From Apodospora peruviana (lineage: Eukaryota; Ascomycota; Sordariomycetes; Sordariales; Lasiosphaeriaceae), in contig JAUEDM010000001.1 in the NCBI GenBank assembly GCA_033439685.1, forward strand, positions 5,270,001-5,334,000: DNA of 64,000 bases, given 5' to 3'. This document shows, piece after piece, positions 1 through 10,994 of this stretch (position 1 is its first letter; every line of letters begins with the position of its first letter). Position numbers and translations under genes: made by a program. The notes beneath the pieces are model-generated. The model was not told the origin of the DNA, did not search any database, and saw nothing but the letters and a program-made list of their open reading frames with translations.

Positions 1-2
1 CA

Positions 3-161
3 GGTGTTTCGACGGGTCTGACGCCTGAGCCGAGCGGCGCCGACTTCTCAGTACCTCCGGGGTGGCAGGCCATGACACCAGTGGCCGATGGGGTATTACG
101 CTCCATCATGGACATGGGCCCGATGGAAATGATGAGCCACACATGGGAGTCCAACGCCTAG
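3..161 (+). CDS. C-terminal fragment of an unidentified protein (5' end outside window)
   Basis: An open frame runs in from the left edge and ends at the TAG at 159-161, giving the last 52 residues of a protein. The tail is rich in Met, Pro and Gly and ends in HTWESNA. The mix of PPGW and MDMGPMEMM-like stretches resembles the disordered C-termini of fungal Zn(II)2Cys6 regulators, but no domain is visible, so this is only a guess. The frame could also belong to a final exon whose acceptor lies outside the window. Confidence 0.45.
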   Translation, partial: GVSTGLTPEPSGADFSVPPGWQAMTPVADGVLRSIMDMGPMEMMSHTWESNA

Positions 162-1010
162 TTGTAAGGAGACGATTTAATAAGCGAGCTGGCTTTGTAT
201 ACTCTTTTTAGCGGTGTTTATATTTTCTTGATACCATCTATCTGTCCTTCCGCATGTCTTTGGACAGACTCTGCCATCTCTTTAGATAGCTCGCCTCCCC
301 TTTCTTTCTGGCCTGACCTTCTATATCTCTCGCTAAGCATTCATGTCTGATGATGGCTGGGGGAATTTCCCACTTTTTTTTCGCCTTCCTATCTGATAGC
401 CTGTGCGTGTACCATTTTCATCAAGCAGGACAAGGTCACATGGGCCACAGTGGACAGGCAGGCAGGCAGCGACTTTAACTCCACTCAAACATTCCAACTT
501 TTGATCAAGAAAAGGGTCTTGATGTAATGGTTCATGTATAGAATAGATCTCAAACTGTATTTCGCACAACGTCGAAACTGGATAGCTTCCAAGGGCCCTT
601 GGTAAGTGTTCAACATGAAACAACATGAGCCCGTAGTAGTCTGATCTGTGTATTCCGTGCACGCGGTAAATCGATCGTTGACCACAGAATGATGGTGTAT
701 GTACTGTACTGTGGCTATTTATAACTAGGTCGCTCGGTGTCATTGGCTTCCGGGTTGCTTCAAGGAAACGAAAGAAAGGAGGCGGCGCACGCTGGAACTA
801 GTCGATCCCTTTCCAAGCTCTCAGCTCGACCGGTGAGCTATATATATATATTAGGTATTCAAGTAATATATAGACCTATGTATACATACATAATTACGTA
901 TGGCATGATTATTAAGGTAAATAAAAAGGAGCAACCCAGACAGTAGCTGAGGAAAGCTCGGCCAGCTTCCGGACCATTACTTATTTTACCATCACCTTGC
1001 ATCGGTACCC
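162..1010. other. Intergenic region between the left-edge gene and the phosphate permease
   Basis: Converging 3' flanks of the left-edge gene and the permease. It holds an AT-rich stretch with a short TA run near 841-853. Two opposing open frames around 333-743 lack splice logic, domains or a good start and are not called. I see nothing else supportable. Confidence 0.6.
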
Positions 1011-3439
1011 TCAGCCCTGGCCACTCGCTCCTTCGCTCGTCGAGTTCCTCAGTCGTCTCCTCCGCCACTTTTGACGCCCCGCGGTCCACTTATCGCGAAT
1101 AGTGATCGTCTGGCCTTCCAGTCGACCGCGCTCGTGACCTTCACCCAACTCCTCGAGGTTCTTGGTCTCAAGCCGGCGGTGCGGGGTCCCGTTGTCGACA
1201 TCGGCAACGACACGTTGGATATCGGGGAGGTAGGCCCACGAGTAAATGGCGCCGAGCGCCATGAAGGTGGCAAAGAGCAGGAATATTAGGCCCTGGCGCA
1301 TCGGACTGTTGTATCCCGTGTTGATGCCGTAGACGATGAGCACTGCGATGATGCTGCCGATCTTTCCGGCTGCTGCGGATATGCCGTGGCAGGTGCATCG
1401 GTAACAGGTTGGGAATATTTCGGCTGGGATGATGAAGGTGAGGGTGTTGGCTCCTGAGAATAGGTACCTAGTTTAGAGGGCCGACTCAAGTGCTTGGTGC
1501 TGCTGGGTTGATTGGGCTTACCAAAATTGAACATAAAATGACAAATGGCTACCAGCACGACGGTTGCTGGTGCGCCCCGTGTGTGTGCCACGCCGTAATA
1601 TACGCTACCGGTGATTATAAACAGAGTCATAAGAATCAGAAACGAGCTGGTTAGCCACTGACGCCGCGGGATGCGGTTGGCAGCAAAGATAAAACTTGCG
1701 CTCCCCGCAATCGAGGCGATCGAGACGCTCAGCAAGTATTGCTTGGACTGCTCGAGGAGGGTTTGGTAGATGGTGTTGCACGGATGGGTGGCGTCGGTCT
1801 GCCAAGTGGGCAGACCTGTCTCTACCCACTGGGGAACGAGGGACTTTCCTCCATCAAGCTGCGAAGTCCAGCACTCGAGGTGTGGACCGAGCGACAACTT
1901 CTCATCAGTCGCCCACAGACCGGCTAGAGTTCCTCTGTTATCGAGGCTGAATCCATAAAAGGAAATGTCCAATAGAAACCATGTCATGGTGGTCCCGAGC
2001 AGATAATACCAATTCTTATCCCGGATGAAGTAGTTGGTCAGGTCTTGGAGGGAGAACTGGACCGGCATGGGGTGGGGCGAGTACATGGGCGCAGCGGTTG
2101 GCGAGCTCACGTCTATGCCATCGGCAGCCACGGGCTGGCCATATACTCTCTGAGTGTCTCTAAATGCGTTCCCCGGCTTGCTTTTGACCTCAAGAGTGTA
2201 TAGACCACAGTCGTACAGGAAGAAACGGAAGATGATGGCGAGGAGGGCGGGCACGGCGCCAGAGCCTATCACAATGCGCCATATCCCGTCAATGATCTTC
2301 TTGCATTCCTCTTGATGAAGCTCATCGATGCCGCACTGCATCCCCTGAAGGTCATGTGCGGCGTCTCTGCCTAGGAGGACCCATAGTCCCACAAGTTGGG
2401 CGAGCGCCTGGCCCACCGGTTGCATGAGAAACACGCTCGAAAGCATCGTCGCCCTGGAAGACGTGCTGGACCATTCTGAAGTGATTATCGCCGATAATGG
2501 ATATTCGGCGCCGATGCCTTTGGCTGGTCAATGTCTGAAGAGGGAGAAGAAAAGGGTGGGGTTTTGGCGTTTGTAGTCTGTACTCACCAACTCCCATAAC
2601 GAAGCGCCACTAATCGAGACGGCATCAGCTGCAAGAAACAGAAGGCGCGGAAGAAAAGACAACTTACCCAGGTAAACAGAGCCAAGAAGGACATGTCATC
2701 GTAACCAGTGCTGGCCGTAGCTACGCCAACGGTGGAGACGATAACGAGGACAAGCTCGATGCCATAGAGGCGGGTTCTGCCGTACCTATCGGCAAGATAA
2801 CCAAAGAGTAGCTGACCACACACCGACCTGAAGATGATGGTCAGCTTCGATCTAGAGGAAATCGTGCAAGATCGGGGGTCGAGCTGGGGTCTGGTTGACG
2901 TACCCGAACAAGGTGAAGAGGTTGATGACCAGGCCACACCACCGCTGGTGGGGAAAGTAGACGAACGAGATGGTCGCCAGGATGACGTTGGTTGCAAAGA
3001 GATTGTACCTGATCGGTCAGCTCTTAACGGGATGGCTTTACGTGTAGAATGAGGTCGTATTAGGTCAGGTACGCACGAATCTGTCAGGAAGCCGGAGGCG
3101 GCGACACCCCAGATGCGCAGGTTCCACGAATTCAGGTCCAGCTCGTATCGCAGCTGGCGGCGATCCTGTTTCGACGGGTTAACCCAAGTACAACGCGACC
3201 ATCGGCGATCTGCAGGGACACTGCACACCGCAGAGAGTCGAACGACCCTTCCATGTCGTGACGTGGAACAAGTGCAAGGTAAGGTATCCAAGAGGTACAA
3301 GTAAGGTACTGTATAAGAGATGACTTGCCTGACTGTCTCGCGGGGAGAGCGCCGAGCTGTCAAAGCCCAAAAAGCCCCGGTTTACCCTGCGCTCGGGATC
3401 TGGATACAGGTCGGGTGCTATTGACATCGACGTCGGCAT
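1011..3439 (-). CDS. MFS phosphate:H+ symporter-like permease (PHO84/PHS family), seven exons
   Basis: Plasma-membrane permease of the major facilitator superfamily, probably importing inorganic phosphate with protons. Proposed exons, in transcript order: 3439-3329, 3165-3077, 3008-2904, 2827-2668, 2609-2588 (a 22-bp micro-exon), 2517-1522 and 1453-1011, giving 641 aa. The phase matches at every junction. The MFS loop 2-3 motif GYLADRYGRTR lies at about residues 111-121. Near the C-terminus, FIIPAEIFPTCYRCTCHGIS closely resembles the PHO84 signature, and multiple hydrophobic segments fit 12 helices. Intron 1 appears to use a GC donor (CAG|GCAAGT). The other introns (58-76 bp) have ordinary GT donors. 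The ATG at 3437-3439 opens a short hydrophilic N-terminus. Substrate is inferred from family resemblance; another organic or inorganic phosphate ester cannot be excluded. Confidence 0.88.
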
Positions 3440-5062
3440 CGTGTCGGGTCCAGATGTTTATTCTTTCAGCCTCTTAGGTCACCATTGTCCCATACTTGCA
3501 GTTAGGTGCTCGGTAAAACAGTAAAACGGAGATGTATTGGTGGGCCAAATGAGGCAGAGGAGGATGTGATGCGCCTAGCACCGGCCAACCTCAAACCGGG
3601 CCCGTGGTGCTGCCACGCCCTGCTGCACTCGGCAGGCGCCTCACCTGCCCGGGGAAAGAGCAGTGGGGGAGCACCTAATTGGTGGCTTGGCATCAATATC
3701 ACCAACAATTCATCTCGACTCTAAAGTTTTGCGCTGTGGTTTTCTTACTCGATGTCTTTCGAGTGTAAGAAATACCTATCAACAATGCTATTTGAATTCC
3801 TGGTAAACAACCCCCTATTCAACGTGGGTCCTGGCTCCTGGAATCGTAGTATACTTACTGATCGACAGCCTGGGCCCGCTATAACCCACACTTCGGTCCG
3901 ACGCACTCCGCACTCCGCGAGCGGCCAGACCCAGGGAGGGACGCTATCTAGACCTAGTAGGAAGAGCCTGTCTCGACCTTCCTCAGCTCCAAGTTGCGAC
4001 TCAAACCTCACGAGTTGACCAAGTCTATGTCAAGTTCAACTTCAGTCCTAGGTCTTGGTCAGCAGCACAATTGAGCATCGGTACTATCTGAACTTCGACA
4101 TCATGACGTGGTGGTTCTGTATCCCGCGGGCGATTCCACTCAATCGCAACGCCTGCCGCCTGCCGACTTCATTAGTTCCTCTTCCGAGCACTCCAACTTC
4201 TGCCACTCTCCAACATCATCCATGGATACATCGCCGAACTGCGGTAATGCTGTTTGCATCGCAAGTACCTACCATGTGGGTGCAGTGCCCGCGACTCCCA
4301 CCCTCGAGCTACCCTCTCCCCCCTGATATGCATTCCCCGCTATGCCCAAATATGCCAAGGGCATCAGCCGAGACGCAAGCCCGCATCGTGTGTGCAAATC
4401 CAAGGGCCCAACGCAAGCCCGTGGGCTGGTCCCTTGCGGCGACTGGGACTTTTGTCTGCCAGTTCACCTGCAGCGTCCAGCCCAATCGCGGACGCCTCCG
4501 TGACCCGTCTCGTATGCAAGGCAGAAGGTCCCGCAGTTCTTGTGCGGGCAGCTCTCCCAACAGTTGATACCGTCGTCCTCAAAATAGCTGATAAATGAGC
4601 CTCTACCACAACTCACAGCTCGACGGGAAACGAATGGTTGCACATCCGAGCCCGCCTAGCCAGCATTGCTAGCTTAGATCACGAAGACCTCTAGACCATC
4701 ATCATCGATTTGCCAGCAAGAACCCAACACCCCTGCCCGCTCGCCCACGACACACTGGAAGGCGATCATGTCGTCGGCCGTTGGCTGCATAACCACATCG
4801 ACCAAGTTCCTTTATAATCGGCTGCAAGTATCGTTCCGAATCTCCAGCAGCCTCATCGCCGTCGCACGTCCGTCAGCTCTTCGCGACATCATAGACCCAG
4901 CAGGACAAACCAATTTGGCCCGAACCCTCCTGGGATAATGAGTTACTGCATGCCAGCTTTCCAGACCGCGTCCAACGCTGCTGTTCCTCCTCACTAAGGT
5001 CGTTAGCTTCAAGTTCCATCCCGGAATCAGTCCAGACCCGGCAAGGTCTGGTTCACCCGGTC
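3440..5062. other. Divergent intergenic region, permease / unknown-function gene
   Basis: About 1.6 kb between two divergently transcribed genes, so it should hold both promoters. Several overlapping frames at 4055-4600 are Pro/Ser/Arg-rich in all phases, which reflects C-rich composition and not coding. The C-rich strand towards 5000 is typical of a fungal 5' leader of the downstream gene. No repeat or RNA gene seen. Confidence 0.55.
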
Positions 5063-6501
5063 ATGGCATCTGGACGATCGGGCTCATCCTCCTCCTTTAC
5101 CTCGTCGTCTATGAGCATTCCTCCCTCATACGCACAGCAAACCAGCCCTATCAATGCGACCTTCACGCCGACCTCGGCCGTCTCAGCCGTGTCATCCGAA
5201 TCCTCCGCCCCAGAAACGCCGGGGCCGCTTGATCTAGGGCCCCCGGGATACCATGCTGCCATGTAATGACGGCCACATCCCTTAACTGACTGCACAACGG
5301 ATTCTTACAGGACTCTTTGCTAGAAAACTGTACGAACACACGCCGAACGAGACCACCGTCTATCTCGGCCCATGGGAGATCGCAGGCTCTAACCCTCCGC
5401 GGGTCGTCTGGCAATGCAGTTATCAGGGCGAGGTACTGGAGCATTTCTGTACGTCGACACACTTCACCAATGCAGGCCCTGTAGCTAGCAGTGCTGAGTT
5501 AAATATGCAGTGCCCTCTGATAACTCCGGTGACATCTTTCCATACTCACTCCATGCACAGCACCGCCGATTTGGTGATCCCCGGGAAATGGAGCTCTATC
5601 TCACATTTCGGGAACCACACCGGGTGAGATATACCACGATAGACGGTGTGCTGCATGACGAGTATGTCGAGGTGAAGTACGAGTTTACTACGATTGAGGG
5701 ATCAATACAGTTCCAGGGTGATATCAGGAGGAGAGACCTAATCGACTGGTTTGATGTCGACGTCGTCTGGTCAGATAGCCACAGGAGGACGGACTCGTAC
5801 GGAAACGTCCGAGGGTTGGGCACAATCCAACGGATGAAGCTGTGGAGGGATAGATATTCAACATTTCATTACGTGACATTCTTTGCTAACCATCGCCGGC
5901 GTTGGAAGGAGTATGTTGTCCACGACTTCGACGGCAACCTGCGGCATCGAGATGACAGGCATCGGCGACTCCAGCTGAATGCCCGCGGGGCTGCCCCGAG
6001 GAGAGGAAGTGGATCTTCGGAAAGCAGCAGTCATAGTCACAACCGAGAACGACGCTTTTCGGCGTCGTCCATCTTCCGAACGGCACGATCCACGGGTAGC
6101 AGCAACAGTGCAAATGCTGGTGGGAGTAGCTCAAGCTCAGCAGCCCAGACCCACACCCAGTCACAGTCCCTGATCGACGTGCGCTATATTGGCATACAAT
6201 TCACGCGCAACGATCGAATGCAGCCGGGGAATGATGGTATGCATATCTTTTACTTGTCGAACGCCTCGTGGTTATCTGTGTGCCAGATGTTTCAGAGAAA
6301 GTCTAACGAGAGACGATAGACTATAGGCGGTTTGTGGAGCGATGGACCCAGGTCCACGCCGAAGACGAAGAATTCGATGTGGCCTTCCCAACGAACCACT
6401 TTGAGCTCGAATCGCCACATATCAACGGGGCTACCGACTATGAGGCGTTTGGGAATCTCCCACCCGTGCCCGAGCCGGCTGAACCGGACGATAACCAGTG
6501 A
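5063..6501 (+). CDS. Conserved-looking fungal protein of unknown function, four exons
   Basis: I do not recognise a family. Proposed exons: 5063-5262, 5324-5448, 5511-6236 and 6320-6501, giving 410 aa with matching phases. The Ser/Thr-rich N-terminus (about residues 1-65) is likely disordered. It is followed by a compact, charged, aromatic-rich region (about 70-235) with many alternating beta-like strands (for example YEFTTIEGSIQFQGDIRRRD). A Ser-rich insertion (about 240-290) follows, then RYIGIQFTRNDRMQ and an acidic tail ending PDDNQ. There is no signal peptide or membrane segment, so it is probably cytosolic or nuclear. The first intron (donor AT|GTAATG, acceptor CTAG at 5323) is the least certain; the last two junctions restore clean frames. 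The real start could lie further upstream. Confidence 0.7.
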
Positions 6502-7276
6502 AAGACTGACCGAACGAAGTCGGCAGGTGTAATAGAAGCAACGTACCGGGGAGCTGACTGTTCAAGAGAGAGATTATGATGAATGATGGGAGGGTGGCAA
6601 TCTGTGCGAAATACCCAACTGGCGGTACAATATGTTATGTTTAGTGCCCTTTTAAAGGATAAGGTATTGCAGGTGGAGCGAAAATGAAAAAGGCTTGGAG
6701 GAGGCTGGATAAATACCGGCCAGTAGCGACATACGGAGTCCTCTTATAAAATTCTACACTCGCCATATTAGTGTTTCCCTACAACAGGATCATTAGCCTG
6801 GGTTCGGCGCGCCGGGCTTTGTGAGCCGGTGGGGTCCCAGGGATCGGAAGGGCGGGGCGGCTTGACGCGGCCCGAGACACTAAGTCCGTACGCTAGTAGT
6901 CCGTAAAACCGGACCTGGGGTGAAGCTGCCAAGAACATCCACGCAACGATCCAGCCCCGCAGACGTCATGCAACATTGGCATCAATCAGGCCATCGTTCG
7001 TCCCACCAAAAGTGTCATCCGATGTCTAGCGGACAACCAAGGCCGGGAACTCCTGGCCTCTCACAACCCCTTTTTTCTTCTCATGTCTTTGATCCAGACG
7101 AATAAGTCGGGTGAGATGTTTGCTGATGAGGGCATATTCATACATCCGTCCTTGGTATATACACATTTAAGAAATGAGTTGGTCTGTTTCTTTGGCCTGA
7201 GATTCCATTGCAGCCCCGCATTGCCTGAGGTGCTTATACCGGTACACAATAAACAACGCAAACCAAAAAAACTAAA
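6502..7276. other. Intergenic region upstream of acetate kinase
   Basis: Terminator side of the unknown gene and promoter/leader of acetate kinase. An A-rich stretch (AACCAAAAAAACTAAA) immediately precedes the acetate kinase ATG, a favourable fungal start context. Two short opposing frames at 7061-7280 are not supported. Confidence 0.55.
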
Positions 7277-8604
7277 ATGAAGAAGAAGATTATCCTCGCC
7301 GTTAATGCGGGATCTTCATCGGTCAAGATCTCGGTCTACACCGCCCAGCTCGGCGAAGCCCCCGTACAGATCGCCGAGGGTAGCCTCAGCGGCCTCACCG
7401 CGCCGCCGCCCGCACTCGACTACTCCCGTCGAGGCAAGACGGTGACCAAGGACGGCGACGTGCGCGACAAGGCCGACACCCAGCGCGATGCGTTCGACGT
7501 CCTGCTAAAAGCCTTCATCGAAGACGCCGAGCTGCCCGAGATTAACACCAAGGACGACATCGGCATCATCTGCCACCGCATCGTCCACGGCGGCGACTTT
7601 GCCCGCCCGCAGCTCATCTCGGACGCCACGTATGCCGCGCTCGAGAAGCTCAACGACCTCGCGCCGCTGCACAACGCCAACAGCTTGGGGATTGTGCACC
7701 AGTGCGTCAGCGAGCTCTCCGGGGCGCGGAACGTCGCCTGCTTCGACAGCCAGTTCCACGCCTCCATCCCCGAGCACATCCGCACCTACCCCATCAACCA
7801 GGACATCGCCCGCAGCAACCACCTGCGCAAGTACGGATTCCATGGTATTTCTTACGCCTTCATCACTCGTGCGACAGCCAAGTTTCTGGGCAAGAAGCCT
7901 GACGAGGTGAACATTATTGCGCTGCACCTCGGGTCCGGCGCGAGCGCCTGCGCCATCAAGGCCGGCAAGAGCTGGGATACCAGCATGGGTCTGACACCCC
8001 TTGCGGGTCTGCCCGGCGCAACACGGAGTGGAAGCGTTGATCCTAGGTTAGTTATACTCATCACAAACCGTACCTGGGGCAAAGAAGAAAGAAAAACTGA
8101 CATGTCAAATTTAGTCTAGTCTTCCATTATGCCAGCGACGTAGGCAAACTCTCTCCAGCATCCACAAAGGAACTGCACATCTCGCGGGCCGAGGAGATCC
8201 TCAACAAGGAGTCCGGCTGGAAGGCCCTGACAGGTACCACCAATTTTGGCGCCATCGCCGAGTCGGACGACCCCGAAAAGAGACTGGCGTTTGACCTGTT
8301 CGTCGACCGCGTGTGCGGCTTCATCGGGTCGTACTACGTCTCGCTGCGCGGGCAGGTCGACGCGCTCGTTTTCGCTGGTGGCATCGGCGAGAAGAGCGAC
8401 CGCTTCCGCGGCGAGGTCGTCGACCAGCTGCGGTGTCTTGGTTTCCCGGCGATTGATGAGGTAGCGAACAGGGCGAGGATGGAGAGCGTGGTGACGGACA
8501 TTGGGAAGAAGGAGAAAGGGGGGCAACATGTGTTGGTGTGTAAGACTGACGAGCAGTTTGAGATGGCGAGGAGTTGTGCTGAGGATGAAGACTTTTGGTC
8601 TTAA
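7277..8604 (+). CDS. ack1: Acetate kinase (ATP + acetate <-> ADP + acetyl phosphate)
   Basis: Cytosolic acetate kinase of the ASKHA fold, 419 aa, matching the usual length of about 400-420. Exons are 7277-8046 and 8115-8604, with a 68-bp intron (AG|GTTAGT ... TTTAG). N-terminal ILAVNAGSSSVK is the phosphate-binding signature with the conserved Asn. KYGFHGISYAFI carries the catalytic-region His. LPGATRSGSVDP (Arg about residue 250) matches the substrate-binding Arg loop, and FAGGIGE is the adenosine motif. In fungi this enzyme is thought to pair with phosphoketolase to interconvert acetyl phosphate and acetate. No phosphoketolase gene lies in this window. GC-rich third positions match neighbouring genes, so there is no sign of recent bacterial transfer, and the intron argues for long residence. 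Confidence 0.96.
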
Positions 8605-10196
8605 CCCACCCTATGGGGTGTCTGCTGTTGCAGAAGGGAAGGTTGGAGTTCCGGTGTGTTTACAGTAGAAGCGAAGCCAGGCGCTTTTTGGGTTTATCTG
8701 ATGCACGGCTAAGAGGGGCGGGGGATGGGGGTATATGATGACAGAATGATATTTGTTGTTGGTCGTTTTCTTGATTTGGGTGTTCTCAGTTTGGGTTACC
8801 CCGTTTCTCTGACTGAATCTGTTAGCTTGGGAGCGCCAATACGAAGGATACTCTGATGTCAACAATTCCTAGTTTGAAGATGTGTGGGGAAAGGGGGTGT
8901 ATATATGCTACATTGAGGAGTCGAGTGTGAAAGAAAATGACCAACTGCTTCCATGATGATATGAACTTACTTACCTAACTTGTCTAGGTACCTGTCCACT
9001 CCATATCTATGTGGAATGAAACGATAAACCATATTCAAGAACACAGCCTTGGATCACCGAGTCACTTACCGGCCACTCCACACAGGCGTTTGAGATGACA
9101 GCCTAGGTATACCTCGTGCTATGTTCAGCGCTCATGATGAAGTAACAATCGTCCGTTTGTTCATGCATGCTACAAGCCGCAAAAGTTAGCAGTGTTAACT
9201 GAAAGTCTATCGTGTCTTAGGTACATCCGGGATTCGTGCGGTTGCATGCATGGAAAGGGCAGAAAAGAGAAGGATATGCCTCGGGAAATAAGTTCAACAT
9301 GTTACAACAAGTCATCAGTCAGTCACTGATTCAGATCGATAGTGAACAAGATGTTCACTTCTTGCACGGCACGCACGAAAAATACTCTGTAAAATCAAGT
9401 TTGTTGACATGGAAACCCATGTATGTAAATTCTGTCCTTCCCGTATATGCATGGATCAGATTGTTACACCGCCCGCTACACCTGTCCGCATGGGACGGAG
9501 AGCATGACCAAAATAAAAAGTGCCCCTTTCACTCCCATGGTATCAAATGCCTGTCCAAGAAACAAACAAACCCGTCCCGAGTGAAAATAGCCGTAGGTGA
9601 CCACCATCTGAGATGATGGACAATATAGCCTGCCGCAGCAAAAGTGGGCGATAAATACAAGGAAAGGAACAGGAATAACCACCTCCATCTTCTCGAAGCG
9701 TGTATGCGGGGTGAGTGAATACCTTTCCAACCGACCCCAGGTATGTGTTATCTAGCCCAGATTGACGAAGAAATAAGGGAAGATATGACCCAGTATCGTA
9801 TATATATCGCCACGACTCCGAACAATGAGAAAGATAGCAAGTAAATAAAGGAAGACTCCGACCATGATCACGTGTATAGACAGGCCGTATCCTGGAAGAC
9901 AATATAGACAAGGGGAAAAGGGAAGAGAGAAAAAAAAGTTGGAGAAGAGAGCCCTAACGCCGTTCAGATATGCTCAATGCGCTGGTATCAAAGTCCCATT
10001 TTCCATGTAACAAATGTTTTCGTTTCCGAAAGTATCGGCTTGAGAAACAAGTGACATGCCCTCGACTGAATAGGTACCTCTGCGAAGACCATTCAGATGA
10101 GTCCGGGTGCTGACTGTCCATATCCCCCGAGAAGCCCGGCACAGCCAGACCGTCTCAGTCCACACGACTCGGAATGCCATCCAGAGACGCGCCATG
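8605..10196. other. Convergent intergenic region, acetate kinase / C2H2 factor
   Basis: Both flanking genes end here, so much of it is probably 3' UTR. Frames at 9236-9616 (+) and 9476-9911 (-) start at non-ATG codons or lack domains and are not called. TAGGTACC-type motifs occur near 8985 and 9105. Confidence 0.55.
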
Positions 10197-10994
10197 CTAT
10201 ACTCCTTCCTCGTACTGAATCGCCATCGCTAGGGCGTCGAGCCCACTGCTCGGAGTGCAAGCAGCACTAGGCCGACTAACCAGAGGTAGGTGGAGTTCGC
10301 GCATATCGAACACACCAGGTGAGGGCAGGGGTGTATGGCCGGAACTAGCGGATACTGACGACATCTTGGAGCGACTCGACGATTTGCCAGACGAGGACGA
10401 CTTCCTTTCGCTCGACGACAGCGACGGCCGCGATGATGATGACCGAGACTTGTCCTTGTAGTGAGTTTCTAGGTGCTGCTTCATGTTGTCGGCACGCGTA
10501 AACTTCTTGGAGCAGCCCGAGAATGTGCACGGGACTCCCTTCTCCGCCGTGTGGATCTTGGAATGGCGCGAGGCGTGGCCAGACGTTGTGAAGGTCTTCT
10601 CGCAACCATGGGATTCCCGGAATCGGCAAGGGTATCTTTTTCCAGAACGTTCTGTGCCCGGGCTGGGGGCACCCTCATCGTCGTATGACGGAGAACGGAA
10701 GGTGCGAGGGCGTTTTGAGCTTCCATAATGAGGGACAGGGTCGCCGTAATCGTCGTATCGTGAGTCGTGGATGGCTGTGTTTGTGTAGGCAGCCTGATAA
10801 TCGTAGGCCGGTGTTAGGGGTGATATCGGCTCGCTGCTCATCTGGGAGTCGTATGAATCTGAACGGAGGAGCTCGGGTGTGTTTGGTGTGTGGTAAGACT
10901 GTGTTGTGTGGTATGGGATCTGATAGCTCCCATACGAGGCTCCATCGTCGTTCAGTAACGAGACTTGGCGCCCGGAGGCGTCGCGGGCGTGCAT
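10197..10994 (-). CDS. flbC: FlbC-like C2H2 zinc-finger transcription factor
   Basis: Probable nuclear DNA-binding regulator, 265 aa, single exon from the ATG at 10992-10994. The open frame extends a little upstream only from a GTG, so this ATG is preferred; an upstream coding exon is possible. Two adjacent C2H2 fingers lie at residues 123-148 (Cys-x7-Cys-x12-His-x3-His, with the phrase TTSGHASRHSKIH) and 156-178 (Cys-x4-Cys-x12-His-x3-His, with RADNMKQHLETH). This spacing and wording match Aspergillus FlbC, an activator of asexual development. A Tyr/Ser/Pro-rich N-terminus and a Ser/Lys-rich region after the fingers look disordered. A GTAAGT donor on this strand at 11304 with an acceptor near 11237 may mark a 5'-leader intron. 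The assignment to FlbC instead of another two-finger factor is from memory of the family. Confidence 0.72.
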   Translation of the reverse strand: MHARDASGRQVSLLNDDGASYGSYQIPYHTTQSYHTPNTPELLRSDSYDSQMSSEPISPLTPAYDYQAAYTNTAIHDSRYDDYGDPVPHYGSSKRPRTFRSPSYDDEGAPSPGTERSGKRYPCRFRESHGCEKTFTTSGHASRHSKIHTAEKGVPCTFSGCSKKFTRADNMKQHLETHYKDKSRSSSSRPSLSSSERKSSSSGKSSSRSKMSSVSASSGHTPLPSPGVFDMRELHLPLVSRPSAACTPSSGLDALAMAIQYEEGV

